Assembly (NCBI GenBank): GCA_903832055.1
Contig: CAILAC010000008.1
Coordinates: 124,001 to 188,000, forward strand
Direction of reading: 5' to 3'
From: an uncultured Acidobacteriota bacterium
GTDB lineage: Bacteria > Acidobacteriota > Terriglobia > Terriglobales > Acidobacteriaceae
DNA: 64,000 nt
In this document: positions 44,553 through 53,614 of the stretch, in pieces
Layout of the letters: each line of letters opens with the position of its first letter
How positions within the stretch are numbered: position 1 is the first letter of the stretch
Position numbers and translations under genes: made by a program
Notes under the pieces: generated by a model
The model's input: the letters and a program-made list of their open reading frames with translations, nothing else
What the model was told of the DNA's origin: nothing
Databases searched by the model: none

Positions 44553-45742
44553 AGCGCCTCCCCGGAAGCGGCAGCGGGTGCCGTTGTCGCGTTATGCATG
44601 CCGGCAATCAAGCGCCGCCGCGTCTTCTCAAGCAGCCAGCCTCCGGCCAGAAAGAGTACGCCAAGCCCCATCAGCCCAAGCGACCGGCCGACTTTATTGA
44701 AGATGTCGTTTGAATAGAAGAAGCCCACATCGATGGCAAACCCGAGAATGCCAAGGTTCACCAGCGCCCGAGAGGCATGGCCGACGCCCCACCAGATGAT
44801 GAAGATGGTGAACGCCGCAACCAATATGTAGCCCAGTAGAGTTGGTTCATCCGAGTACGTTCGGAAGACCTGTACATTTCTGGGCACCCACAAAGACCGG
44901 TTGCACCACGGCAGAGCCAACCCCAGACACAATGAGACGCACACCGGCACCAGGCTCGCGCGCATTTTAAAGAGCGCCGAGGCCACCGGCACAACCGCGA
45001 TGATCACCCAGCCCCAGACACGGATGTCGAGCGGCAGGAAGGTGGCCATCGTGAACCAGGAGCGCCAGCTCGACAACATCATTTCGGTGCCGACCAGCGC
45101 GGCGATAGCACCGACTGCCACCGAAATACCATGCACCGCGTTGCGCCGGGAGCCGAGGAAAAGCGTCAGGTACAGCGCACCCCAGGTGAAAAGAATCCGC
45201 CCGATATAGACGTTGTCGCCAATGTAGTTCTGCGCCTGATACCACCACTCGCAAATCATCCACGCGGGGAAAAGCAGCATGGCCAGCATCTGCTGCGCCT
45301 CATCGCGCAGCAACGCCCAGCCAACCGCTGCGGCAATGGCCCACATCAGGATCGCTGCCGGCCAGTGCTCCTGAATGTTGAAGATCTGGCCTACAAGGGC
45401 AATTGCAGCGCCCACGGCGACCGTGCCTACCGCATGCAGCGTGGTCGAGAGACCCTTGAAGCCACCGCGCGTGAGGGCGCCGCCCACGTGAAAGACAGTG
45501 ACCATCCCAAGTACCAGCAGGAAGCGCGGCAAAGGGCCCAGCTCATCCCAGTGTGCGGAGACAAAGAGGACCACTCCGCAGGCCAGCAAGATCGCGCCCA
45601 GAATCAGCGCCACCAGCCCCTGCCAGCGAAGACCGGTCGGCTTCCTCTGGTCATACTCAAAGGCGCGGATGCGAGCCGATACCGGCTCTTCGATGACTCC
45701 CGCCGCCAGCCAGCGATTTAGATATGCCTCAAGATCAGCCAT
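44549..45742 (-). CDS. DUF2157-type polytopic membrane protein
   Basis: Protein of 397 residues with an N-terminal soluble segment (MADLEAYLNRWLAAGVIEEP) and about ten helices. The first helix begins LVALILGAILLACGVVLFVSAHWDEL, which is the DUF2157 signature. The ATG at 45742 is chosen because the longer frame up to 45805 adds hydrophobic residues not seen in relatives. It is coupled to the GDYXXLXY gene (4-base overlap) and transcribed away from trmD, sharing a 107-base divergent region with it. Function unknown. Confidence 0.85.
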   Translation of the reverse strand: MADLEAYLNRWLAAGVIEEPVSARIRAFEYDQRKPTGLRWQGLVALILGAILLACGVVLFVSAHWDELGPLPRFLLVLGMVTVFHVGGALTRGGFKGLSTTLHAVGTVAVGAAIALVGQIFNIQEHWPAAILMWAIAAAVGWALLRDEAQQMLAMLLFPAWMICEWWYQAQNYIGDNVYIGRILFTWGALYLTLFLGSRRNAVHGISVAVGAIAALVGTEMMLSSWRSWFTMATFLPLDIRVWGWVIIAVVPVASALFKMRASLVPVCVSLCLGLALPWCNRSLWVPRNVQVFRTYSDEPTLLGYILVAAFTIFIIWWGVGHASRALVNLGILGFAIDVGFFYSNDIFNKVGRSLGLMGLGVLFLAGGWLLEKTRRRLIAGMHNATTAPAAASGEAL

Positions 45743-45849
45743 AACAGTTGGCCATAAGTAAATCATGCGAACATCAAGTAGCGGAATAAAAATGCCAGTG
45801 AGCACAAGCGCGAATCGCGTTATTCGCTGAACCCCGGAAAAGTCTAACC

Positions 45850-46692
45850 ATGCGTTTTGAAATCCTCACCATCTTCCCGGAGATCTTCGCCAGCTTCTTT
45901 GAGCATGGTGTCGTCAGCCGCGCGCAAAAGAACGGCCTGATTGAGATCGCTGTCCACGACCTGCGCGCCTTTACCCATGATCGCCACCGCACCGTCGATG
46001 ACCGGCCCTTTGGCGGCGGCGAAGGCATGGTGCTCAAAGCCGAGCCTTTGGCTGAAGCCCTTGAATCTCTAAGCATTGCCCCAATCACCGAACGCAGCCC
46101 CGAAACCACCGCCAGGGAATCCGTCGTTCTGCTCTCGGCGCAGGGCCAGCCCTTTACCCAGGCCATCGCCCGCGAACTTGCCCAGCTTGACCGCGTCACC
46201 TTTGTCTGTGGCCGCTACGAGGGCGTGGACGAGCGCATCAATGAGCTCTACTGTGACCGCGAAATCTCGATTGGCGACTACATTCTCTCGGGGGGCGAAC
46301 TGGCGGCGGCAGTACTGCTGGACGCGACGATGCGGCTGATTCCAGGCGTGCTGGGCAACCAGGCCTCCAGCGAATTTGAAAGCTTTGGCGTGATGGATGC
46401 GGCGATTTCGACGGACGTTGACGGCGTACCTCGTTCGCAGCACGGCTCGGGCGGTTTGCTCGACTACCCGCACTACACGCGGCCAGCGGATTTTCGCGGG
46501 CATCCGGTGCCCGAGATTCTGATGGGCGGCGATCATCATGCCGTGCGCCTCTGGCGGCGCGAGCAGCAGTTGCGCAAGACGCTCAGGAATCGCCCGGACC
46601 TGCTGGAACGTGCGACCCTCAGCCCTGAAGACCAGAAGATCCTGCACCGGCTGCGCAATGAAGCAATCTCCGGAAACGACGCCCTGGGCTAA
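45850..46692 (+). CDS. trmD: tRNA (guanine-N1-)-methyltransferase
   Basis: Methylates G37 of tRNAs with S-adenosylmethionine. The 280-residue protein starts MRFEILTIFPEIF and contains DDRPFGGGEGMVLKAEPL, the knot region CGRYEGVDERINE and SIGDYILSGGELAA, and DYPHYTRPADFRG. The C-terminus is slightly longer than the shortest homologues. Because the two genes before it run in the opposite direction, it needs its own promoter in the 107-base gap upstream, where a small hairpin (GCGAAT/ATTCGC, 45810-45827) lies. Confidence 0.96.
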   Translation: MRFEILTIFPEIFASFFEHGVVSRAQKNGLIEIAVHDLRAFTHDRHRTVDDRPFGGGEGMVLKAEPLAEALESLSIAPITERSPETTARESVVLLSAQGQPFTQAIARELAQLDRVTFVCGRYEGVDERINELYCDREISIGDYILSGGELAAAVLLDATMRLIPGVLGNQASSEFESFGVMDAAISTDVDGVPRSQHGSGGLLDYPHYTRPADFRGHPVPEILMGGDHHAVRLWRREQQLRKTLRNRPDLLERATLSPEDQKILHRLRNEAISGNDALG

Positions 46693-46753
46693 CACTGAAA
46701 GCTGATTTTCTGTTAAACTAAGAATTCTGAATTCAAGAGCAGGAAAGCAGCTT

Positions 46754-47113
46754 ATGTCCATCCATCCAGTCATGCAGCGCTTGGCCGATAAACTCAAGCG
46801 CACCGATTTGCCCGCATTCAAAGCAGGCGACCAGATTCGTGTCCAGGTCAAGATCAAGGAAGGCGATAAAGAACGCCTCCAGGCATTCGAAGGCCTCGTC
46901 ATCGCCATCAAGAACGGCCCCGAAGGCAGCTTCACCGTGCGCAAGATGAGCTTTGGACAGGGCGTTGAGCGTATCTTCCCCTTCAACTCCAAGGTTGTGG
47001 ATAAGGTTGAGAAGGTTCGCAGCTACCGCGTACGCCGTGCCAAGCTCTTCTACATCCGCGCCCTCCGTGGCAAGGCTGCCCGCATGAAGGAAGTCGCTCG
47101 CGACAAGGCCTAA
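46754..47113 (+). CDS. rplS: 50S ribosomal protein L19
   Basis: Large-subunit protein of 119 residues located at the 30S-50S interface. Family signatures are [37 protein letters not shown] and the end [21 protein letters not shown]. It follows trmD by 61 bases and is followed by a strong terminator. Confidence 0.97.
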   Translation: MSIHPVMQRLADKLKRTDLPAFKAGDQIRVQVKIKEGDKERLQAFEGLVIAIKNGPEGSFTVRKMSFGQGVERIFPFNSKVVDKVEKVRSYRVRRAKLFYIRALRGKAARMKEVARDKA

Positions 47114-47135
47114 ACCTTACGTACCCCGCATCTAG

Positions 47136-47165
47136 AAAAAGCCCCGACTAAGATCGGGGCTTTTT
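47136..47165 (+). terminator. Intrinsic terminator after rplS
   Basis: Perfect 12-bp stem AAAAAGCCCCGA/TCGGGGCTTTTT with a 6-base loop and T-run, 22 bases after the stop codon. rnhB beyond it must have its own promoter or depend on read-through. Confidence 0.95.
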
Positions 47166-47234
47166 CGCGTCTGCTTCCGCTTGCCATTGCACTTCACACT
47201 CACACTTCACACTCGGCTCTCTATACTGAACTGG

Positions 47235-47900
47235 ATGCCGCCACGCCCGAACCCGAAGGCGAGTTCAAAGCCCAGGCCAAAGCCCAAGTGGACCTGTGAC
47301 TGGCACTTCGAGTCGCTTGCCCGCTCAACCGGCGCACAGCACATCGCCGGAGTGGATGAAGTTGGACGCGGCCCGCTCTTTGGCCCTGTTGTTGCGGCTG
47401 CGGTCATTTTGCCCGCGCATGCAGAGCTGCCGGGACTGACGGACTCAAAGAAACTGACAGAGGCCCAGCGCGAGGCTTTCAATGTGCAGGTGCGTGCCGT
47501 GGCGATTGCTTGGGCGATTGCCGAGGTTGACTCTGAAACCATCGACCGCATCAACATCCTGCAGGCTTCGCGGCTGGCCATGCGGCTGGCCGTTGAGCGC
47601 CTCAGCCAGTCGCCTTGCCATCTGCTGATTGACGGCAATCAGCGCATCGATTCAACGTGCCCGCAGACGACCATCGTTCAGGGCGACGCACGCAGCCTGT
47701 CGATTGCTGCTGCCAGCGTGGTGGCAAAGGTGCATCGCGACCGATTGCTGGTTGAGCTTGATCGCGAATTCCCCGGCTATGGGCTGGCGCAGAACAAGGG
47801 CTATGGTTCGGCGAAACACCGCGAGGCGCTGGTTCGGCTGGGGGCAACAGCTTTGCACCGCCGCAGCTTTCGCGGGGTGGTGCAATTTGCTACGCCTTAG
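47235..47900 (+). CDS. rnhB: Ribonuclease HII
   Basis: Cleaves RNA in RNA-DNA hybrids and single ribonucleotides in DNA. The 221-residue form from the ATG at 47235 has a lysine/proline-rich N-terminal extension, then the catalytic segment IAGVDEVGRGPLFGPVVAA (Asp and Glu), TDSKKLTEAQREAF, the third acid in LLIDGNQ, and ARSLSIAAASVVAKVHRDRL with the fourth. GYGSAKHREAL closes the domain. The frame extends upstream to 47181, but that part overlaps spacer DNA. Its 3' end overlaps msrQ by 11 bases in convergent orientation. Confidence 0.94.
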   Translation: MPPRPNPKASSKPRPKPKWTCDWHFESLARSTGAQHIAGVDEVGRGPLFGPVVAAAVILPAHAELPGLTDSKKLTEAQREAFNVQVRAVAIAWAIAEVDSETIDRINILQASRLAMRLAVERLSQSPCHLLIDGNQRIDSTCPQTTIVQGDARSLSIAAASVVAKVHRDRLLVELDREFPGYGLAQNKGYGSAKHREALVRLGATALHRRSFRGVVQFATP

Positions 47901-48516
47901 CCGCCTGCAGCCGCGCAGTCTTTCGCGCCTTCCACCAATCGAGCAGCGGCCGGGCGACAAATAGCGCGGTCAGGATAAGAGTCATGGGCAGGGGCGCGAG
48001 CACACCCTGCTTCACCTGCCACCAGTAGTGCACGATGCCCAGGCTCACCGAGAGATAGACGAGCTTGTGCAGCCGGTTCCAGTTTTTGCCGCCGAGCCGC
48101 TTGATCATGCCGGTGGTCGAGGTCACTGCCAGGGGAACCAGCAGCAACCAGGCCAGCACGCCGACGGTGATGAACTTTCGCTTCAAGATGTCCTGCACCA
48201 TCGTGTTGGGGTCAAAGCTTGAGTAGAGACCGACATAGGCCATCAGATGTACCGAGGCATAGAAGAAGGCAAACAGGCCCAGCAGGCGGCGGAACTTGAT
48301 GAGCCAGCTCAGTTTGGACCACAGCTTGCGCAGCGGCGTGATGCCCAGCGAAATCACCAGCAGGTTGAGCGCCGTTGACCCGGTAGTAAACGTAATGGTC
48401 TTGGTTGGGTCAGGCCCGAGGTTGTTGGTGAGCGCGCCATACATGAGCGTTGCCTGCGGATAGAGGCAGGCAATCCACACGAGTACCTTGATGAGGATGA
48501 GCGTCGATTTCTTCAT
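47890..48516 (-). CDS. msrQ: MsrQ heme-binding membrane subunit (YedZ)
   Basis: Inner-membrane quinol-oxidising b-type cytochrome of the MsrPQ methionine sulfoxide repair system. It has 208 residues with six helices: LIKVLVWIACLYPQATLMY, the region after ALNLLVISLGITPL, RRLLGLFAFFYASVHLMAYV (heme-binding histidine), FITVGVLAWLLLVPLAVTS, WNRLHKLVYLSVSLGIVHY (two histidines) and the last helix. It follows msrP by two bases on the same strand, as expected for the electron donor of that enzyme. Confidence 0.94.
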   Translation of the reverse strand: MKKSTLILIKVLVWIACLYPQATLMYGALTNNLGPDPTKTITFTTGSTALNLLVISLGITPLRKLWSKLSWLIKFRRLLGLFAFFYASVHLMAYVGLYSSFDPNTMVQDILKRKFITVGVLAWLLLVPLAVTSTTGMIKRLGGKNWNRLHKLVYLSVSLGIVHYWWQVKQGVLAPLPMTLILTALFVARPLLDWWKARKTARLQAAKA

Positions 48517-48518
48517 GG

Positions 48519-49505
48519 TTAGTAGAACTTCTTCAGGTCCATGCCGTTGTAGAGCGAAGCGACCTGGTCGCCGTAGCCGTTGAACATGAGCGTGGGATGG
48601 CGCTGCGCGTAAAAGGGCTGGCCAATGCGCCGCTCTGACTTCTGGCTCCAGCGGGGATGGTCCACGTTGGGGTTCACGTTGGAATAGAAGCCGTACTCGT
48701 TGGCCGCGAGGTCGTTCCAGGTGGTCGCAGGCATCTTGTCAACGAACTTGATGCCGACAATCGACTTGGCCGACTTGAAGCCGTACTTCCACGGTACGAT
48801 GACGCGGACGGGGGCGCCATTCTGCCCCGGCAGCACGTCGCCGTAGAGGCCGAGCGTCAGCAGGGTGAGGGGATTCATGGCCTCGTCCATGCGCAGGCCT
48901 TCGGAGTAGGGCCAGGCGATGTTGCTCTCCGAGGTCCACTTCTCGACCTTGCGGTCAAAGTAGCTGGTGAATTGGACAAATTTGGCAGAGGGCAGAGGGT
49001 CGCAGACTTTGATCAGCTCAGAGAGCGAGTAGCCGACCCAGGGAATGACCATGCTCCAGCCCTCGACGCAGCGGAAGCGGTAGACGCGCTCTTCGAGCGG
49101 CTTGAGCTTGAGCAGGCTGTCAATATCCAGCACTTTAGGTGCCTTGACGAGGCCGGAAATCTTCACACTCCAGGGGCGTGTGGGCAGGATTCCAGCATTG
49201 TGGCCGGGATCGGCCTTGTCGGTGCCAAATTCGTAGAAATTGTTGTAGCTGGTGACGTCTTGGAGCTGGGTGAGTTCTTCGCCGGTGGTGGAAAGCTGGC
49301 TCTTGACGGTGGTGAGTTTCCCGGCTGCGAGGGCGGTACGCGTCGGCGAAAGCACATCTGCCAGGCGGTCCGCTCCGAGCGCAAGAGCTCCCGCAGCAGC
49401 GGCACCGGTGAGCAGGCTGCGCCGATTGAGCCACTTGTCTTTGGGTGTGATCTCAGAGGAGGGGATATTTGTACCGTACAAAGCGTCTGGTTTGCGAATC
49501 AGCAT
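48519..49505 (-). CDS. msrP: Protein-methionine-sulfoxide reductase MsrP (YedY)
   Basis: Periplasmic molybdopterin enzyme of 328 residues that repairs oxidised methionines in exported proteins. The ATG at 49505 follows GAGGTC; an earlier one at 49535 is less likely. The Tat signal has [18 protein letters not shown] near residue 30. The molybdenum-ligating cysteine is in [15 protein letters not shown], and the family segments YLVGY-like [18 protein letters not shown] and the final [12 protein letters not shown] are present. It needs molybdopterin, linking it to the MogA/MoaB gene at 3274, and forms an operon with msrQ. Confidence 0.95.
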   Translation of the reverse strand: MLIRKPDALYGTNIPSSEITPKDKWLNRRSLLTGAAAAGALALGADRLADVLSPTRTALAAGKLTTVKSQLSTTGEELTQLQDVTSYNNFYEFGTDKADPGHNAGILPTRPWSVKISGLVKAPKVLDIDSLLKLKPLEERVYRFRCVEGWSMVIPWVGYSLSELIKVCDPLPSAKFVQFTSYFDRKVEKWTSESNIAWPYSEGLRMDEAMNPLTLLTLGLYGDVLPGQNGAPVRVIVPWKYGFKSAKSIVGIKFVDKMPATTWNDLAANEYGFYSNVNPNVDHPRWSQKSERRIGQPFYAQRHPTLMFNGYGDQVASLYNGMDLKKFY

Positions 49506-49679
49506 GGGAAGTGACCTCGGCAAATTGAAATTCAACGAAACGGGAAAGGACCAGCAACGACCATTAGACTACGCCGCGCGCTCTCACGTTACAGAGAACG
49601 CAACAATTCCCAAATCGGATTGATCCCATTGAATGTCCAGTGCTTTTTGTCGAGCGAAATGTGGCTGGCTTTTTTGAGT

Positions 49680-50648
49680 TCAGGGGGCGATTTCCGCATC
49701 CTCGACCGAACCAACGCTCACCATCGTTTCTCCAGCGATGATTCTGTACAGTGTGGACCGGCTGATGCCCAACTGTTTCGCAGCCCGCAGCTTGTTTCCG
49801 CGATTCAGCTCCAGCACGAGCTGAATATGGCGACGGATGACACCATCCAACGTTAGATCGCCCGGAACTGCAACGCCACCGACTTGCCGTTCACCTGGGG
49901 CAGGCAGAGTTTCGCGGACTGGGAGCAGCACCAGATCAGCCGGGCGAATCACGCCGGTTGTCGAATCCAGGATGGCCGACTCCAGCACAGAAGCCAGCTC
50001 TCGTACATTTCCCGGCCAGGAATGTTGAAGCAGCCGCTGCAGCGTGCCATTTGCCAGCGCGGCTGTCGGCTGCTGGTAACGGCGACAGATCTGGTCAACA
50101 AGTACCTGGGTGATAGGCGCAATGTCTTCACGATGCTCACGCAGGGGCGGCAGGGGAAAACGCACCGCTGAGAGCCGGAAGGCCAGATCCGGTAAGAAAT
50201 GGCCTTGACTGGCCAGGTGCCGCAGCGAAACGTGCGCAGATACCAGGAGGAGAAACTTTGACGGCGGCGCATCCTGAAGGATTTTGACGATATTGAGCAG
50301 CAGCCCCTGGCCTGCAGGCGCGAGCAAATCCACCCGGTCAAGATAGAGCGTACCGGAGAGCACGGCTGTATCCGCCTCAGTTGCAAGCCACTCCCGGGCG
50401 TCGCGACGCTTGAATGGCAGGTTGGCCAGCGACCCGCGGCTGTGCAGAGTCTGCGCGAAAAGGTGCTTCCCTGCCCCGGCCTCGCCCTCGAGCGTGGCAA
50501 ACTGGAGTCGCGAAGCGGTAATTTCGGCCTGGAGCAGCAACCGCCGCAGAGGTGCGCTCACGCAAACAAACGGCGGACAAGCCAGCAACCCTGCCTCTGC
50601 TGCAGCCGATACCGCACCTGATGAAGTCTCCGGAATGTGTGAATTCAT
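49680..50648 (-). CDS. AAA+/Fis-type regulator lacking the GAFTGA region
   Basis: Protein of 322 residues with a central AAA+ domain and a C-terminal Fis-type helix-turn-helix (NRGNKLRAAKQLGISRSTLYRIIAG). Walker A reads LEGEAGAGKHLF and the Walker B region GTLYLDRVDLL, with an arginine-rich sensor segment LAFRLSAVRFPLPPLREHREDI and HSWPGNVREL. The stretch between Walker A and B is about 25 residues shorter than in sigma-54 activators and lacks ELFGHxKGAFTGA, so contact with sigma-54 is unlikely. The ATG at 50648 is chosen over a TTG at 50666. It is transcribed toward msrPQ and divergent from the NMT1-like gene, so either could be its target. Confidence 0.8.
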   Translation of the reverse strand: MNSHIPETSSGAVSAAAEAGLLACPPFVCVSAPLRRLLLQAEITASRLQFATLEGEAGAGKHLFAQTLHSRGSLANLPFKRRDAREWLATEADTAVLSGTLYLDRVDLLAPAGQGLLLNIVKILQDAPPSKFLLLVSAHVSLRHLASQGHFLPDLAFRLSAVRFPLPPLREHREDIAPITQVLVDQICRRYQQPTAALANGTLQRLLQHSWPGNVRELASVLESAILDSTTGVIRPADLVLLPVRETLPAPGERQVGGVAVPGDLTLDGVIRRHIQLVLELNRGNKLRAAKQLGISRSTLYRIIAGETMVSVGSVEDAEIAP

Positions 50649-50830
50649 CTGCGATCCGCCTGCCAAGAGAGTCCGCCCGGCTCGCTGAAGTGAATTGCAA
50701 GCAATTCAGACAGGCTGAGCCTCACTCTCTCATCGACCAGGGAGCAACAAACTTGAATTCCCAGCACGCGCCAAGCCCTTTATCCTGAAACTACTTCATC
50801 CCTGAACCCGGAAAAGGAATACCGAAAGCC

Positions 50831-51850
50831 ATGATGCGCAAGCCATTTCTCACCGCCCTCGTATTCGCCGCCGCAAGTCTGTTGGCTACCACAAGTTGCT
50901 CAAGCGAAGCGGCCCAGAGTGCGCCAGAAGTTCACCCGACCGCGGCAATCACTCTCTATCTCGATTGGCACCCCTGCGCGCAGTTTGCCGGATTCCTCAC
51001 CGCTTTTCAGAATGGCTATTATCGGGCTGAAGGCCTCGACATCACCATTACCCCCGCTGACGAGGCGATGGACCCATTTGCCTTGATTGCGCACACCACC
51101 AACACGATTGGGATCTCGGAGGCGGACTCTCTGCTCTCGGAACGCGCCAAAGGCGTCGATATCCGCGCCTTTGCCACCATGATGCAGACCACGCCCTTCT
51201 CCCTCTTCACCTTGAAGGAGAGCGGGCTGACGACTTTCAAGAGCCTCAAGGGCAAGCGCATCGGACTCTACGGCGACGGCCGACGCGCGATCGACGAGTT
51301 GATCAACTTCAACCACATGGCCAATAACGACGTGACTCTCGCCGACATACCGTTTTCGCTCGACCCGCTCATCACGGGGCAGGTAGACGCGATGCAGGGA
51401 TACACCATCGACGAAGGGGTGCGCTTGAAGATGCAGCATCATCCGGTGAACACAATTTCCATGGCAGATAACGGCTATGTGTCCTATGCCGAGGTTCTTT
51501 TCGCCTCCTCCGCGCTTGTTCATCAGCATCCTGAAACGCTGGTACGGTTTTTGCGCGCAACCCGCAAAGGCTGGGAATATGCAGCCGCTCATCAGGCTGA
51601 AACCGCCACCATGATTGTGGCGAAGTATCTGCCCACCAGTTCTTTCGAAGAGCAATCCCAGTCGCTGGCCCTGACAATTCCCCTGCTCAACGCAGAGACC
51701 CACGACCACCGCTTTGGACAGATGCAGCCGGCTACCTGGCAGAAGTCTTTCGCGATGTTCCAGAAGTACCAGGCCAAAGACGCAAAGATCGCGCCGGCAG
51801 ACCTGGTTGACTACTCCATTTTGGAAAAAATTGACGGCAAGAAACCGTAG
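50831..51850 (+). CDS. NMT1/THI5-like substrate-binding lipoprotein
   Basis: Periplasmic binding protein of 339 residues with a lipoprotein signal peptide (LLATTSC lipobox at about residue 23). The mature part matches ABC substrate-binding proteins for pyrimidines, sulfonates or similar: YLDWHPCAQFAGFLTAFQNGYYRAEGLDITI, then IGISEADSLL and LKGKRIGLYGDGRRAID. No permease or ATPase is nearby, and no TPP riboswitch was found upstream, so the ligand is open. It is divergent from the Fis-type regulator with a 182-base spacer. Confidence 0.82.
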   Translation: MMRKPFLTALVFAAASLLATTSCSSEAAQSAPEVHPTAAITLYLDWHPCAQFAGFLTAFQNGYYRAEGLDITITPADEAMDPFALIAHTTNTIGISEADSLLSERAKGVDIRAFATMMQTTPFSLFTLKESGLTTFKSLKGKRIGLYGDGRRAIDELINFNHMANNDVTLADIPFSLDPLITGQVDAMQGYTIDEGVRLKMQHHPVNTISMADNGYVSYAEVLFASSALVHQHPETLVRFLRATRKGWEYAAAHQAETATMIVAKYLPTSSFEEQSQSLALTIPLLNAETHDHRFGQMQPATWQKSFAMFQKYQAKDAKIAPADLVDYSILEKIDGKKP

Positions 51851-51881
51851 ACCGGTAGAACTCAGGAGGCCGTCGCTTCCC

Positions 51882-52778
51882 TTACTTCCCTGGAAAGAGG
51901 AATTCCAGCATTGGACCGACGCGCCCTGCCCAGCTTCCTTCGTCGTGTGTGCCGCCTACGACGCGTTCGAAGTGAACCTGATCCTGGTCCCAGCCATTGG
52001 CAGTGAGTTGCTTGTCGAGATGCACGGTGTCGGCCAGGGTCATCCGTCCCTCGTGGTCGCCGACGTCGAGCCAGATGCGTGGCCTGGCTTTGATTTGCGG
52101 CGCAAGCTCGTCTAATACGCCGAGAATGCTTTTGTGATTCCACCAGACGCTGGGCGACATGACTGCCAACCTGCCAAAAACATCGGCATGGCGCAGGCCG
52201 AGGTAGAGCGAAACGAGCCCGCCGAGCGAAGAGCCACCTAGCCCCGTGTGTTCCCGGCCCGGCTTGACCCGGTAGTGCCGGGCAATCCACGGCAGCAGCT
52301 CGCGCGTCAGCAGGCTGCCGTAGCTGTCTGCTTCGCCGCCGCCCATCTGCCAGTCGCGCTCGTGGGTGTACTCGGCGAGACGGCGTTCGCCGGTGTTGTA
52401 GATGCCAACGATGATCAGTGGCTCAACCGTGCCTGCAGCAATTGCCGCATCGGCAGTCTCCTGCACCCGCCAGGTGCGGCCCTTGATGTAGGAGGTTTCA
52501 GGATCGAAGAGGTTTTGTCCATCTTGCAGATACAAAACCGGATAGCTGCGCTCGGGTGAATCGTCATAGCCGGGTGGAACATAGACGATCAGGTCGCGGC
52601 GGTCGGGCAATATGCGGCTGCGAAAACCGTGATGTACCCGCAGCCGCTCATGCGGAGTCCTGGCGGCCAACGCTTCAGATGCAGCGTGGAATGCCAGCCA
52701 ATCATGACCTGCCTTTGCTTCACCGCGAGCTTCCGGATCCAACCGCGTCGTCCTCCGCCTCTTTTTGGTCATCGGCAC
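51882..52778 (-). CDS. Alpha/beta-hydrolase esterase (enterochelin esterase-like)
   Basis: Protein of 298 residues of the putative esterase (Fes/IroE-like) group. It has a basic N-terminus without a signal peptide. Visible are LIVYVPPGYDDSPERSYPVLYL with an oxyanion-hole neighbour, DGQNLFDPE, the nucleophile elbow GLGGSSLGGLVSLYLGLRH, the acid in WLDVGDHEGR and the histidine of GGTHDEGSW. The substrate is unknown. It is convergent with the binding-protein gene and divergent from a second esterase. Confidence 0.85.
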   Translation of the reverse strand: MPMTKKRRRTTRLDPEARGEAKAGHDWLAFHAASEALAARTPHERLRVHHGFRSRILPDRRDLIVYVPPGYDDSPERSYPVLYLQDGQNLFDPETSYIKGRTWRVQETADAAIAAGTVEPLIIVGIYNTGERRLAEYTHERDWQMGGGEADSYGSLLTRELLPWIARHYRVKPGREHTGLGGSSLGGLVSLYLGLRHADVFGRLAVMSPSVWWNHKSILGVLDELAPQIKARPRIWLDVGDHEGRMTLADTVHLDKQLTANGWDQDQVHFERVVGGTHDEGSWAGRVGPMLEFLFPGK

Positions 52779-52892
52779 TGAGCCCCCGACGCCGTCGCCC
52801 TGTTCACAAGTTTTCGCCCTGAGACTGTTACAGTATCAAAAATGGCGCGCAGCCCGATATGGCCCAAACGTATCCCCTGAGGTGAAAGCCCT

Positions 52893-53603
52893 ATGAATCG
52901 CGAATATCACAAGTGGTATTCCCCCCGCCTCGGCCGAGACATGGAAATGCTCATCCACGGCCACGCCGGCGTCCCCGTTCTTGTCTTCCCTACTTCCGGC
53001 GGCCGCTTTTACGAGTTTGAAGACCGGCACATGGTCGGGACGCTCAGCGGCAAGATCGACAACGGGGAGATTCAGCTTTTCTGCGTCGATTCGGTGGATA
53101 TGGAGTCCTGGTACAACAAGAATGTTGGCCCGCGCTGGCGCATTGCCCGCCACGTGCAGTATGACGATTACCTGATCCACGAAGTCGTGCCACTGATTCG
53201 CCAGAAGAATTGGGACTCGCACCTGGTGGCTCTCGGTTGCAGCTTCGGCGGATGCCACGCCGCCAACGTCGCCTTTCGCCACCCGGACGTCTTCACCGGG
53301 CTGCTCTCGATGTCGGGCGCCTTTGACATGTCCAACTTTCTGCGCGGGCATTACGACGACGACGTGTACTACAACACCCCGACGCACTACCTCGCGAACC
53401 TGTCAGACCCCTGGTTCTTTGACCACTACCGGCGCAATACTTACATTTTCGCGACGGGCTGGGACGACCAGTGCCTGGGGTCGAATCAGCACATCGACCG
53501 AATCCTGTCAGAGAAACACATTCCGCACAAACTCTACATCTGGGATAGCTACAACTCGCACGACTGGCCGACCTGGCAAAAGATGGTTCTCGAATACCTG
53601 TAG
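52893..53603 (+). CDS. Alpha/beta-hydrolase esterase, GCSFGG type
   Basis: Protein of 236 residues of the putative esterase family. The start is preceded by GAGGTGA at good distance. It opens YHKWYSPRLGRDMEMLIHGHAG and has the nucleophile elbow LGCSFGGCHAAN, a catalytic acid probably in TGWDDQC and a histidine near the end in SHDWPTWQKMVLEYL. Related proteins are found with a short enzyme core and act on unknown esters. The DUF1697 gene follows 11 bases later and may be co-transcribed. Confidence 0.84.
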   Translation: MNREYHKWYSPRLGRDMEMLIHGHAGVPVLVFPTSGGRFYEFEDRHMVGTLSGKIDNGEIQLFCVDSVDMESWYNKNVGPRWRIARHVQYDDYLIHEVVPLIRQKNWDSHLVALGCSFGGCHAANVAFRHPDVFTGLLSMSGAFDMSNFLRGHYDDDVYYNTPTHYLANLSDPWFFDHYRRNTYIFATGWDDQCLGSNQHIDRILSEKHIPHKLYIWDSYNSHDWPTWQKMVLEYL

Positions 53604-53614
53604 TGGAGAAGAAA

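Noticed and set aside
50649-50830. Possible TPP riboswitch before the NMT1/THI5-like gene
   Set aside because: The conserved CTGAGA and closing P-stem elements could not be found in order.
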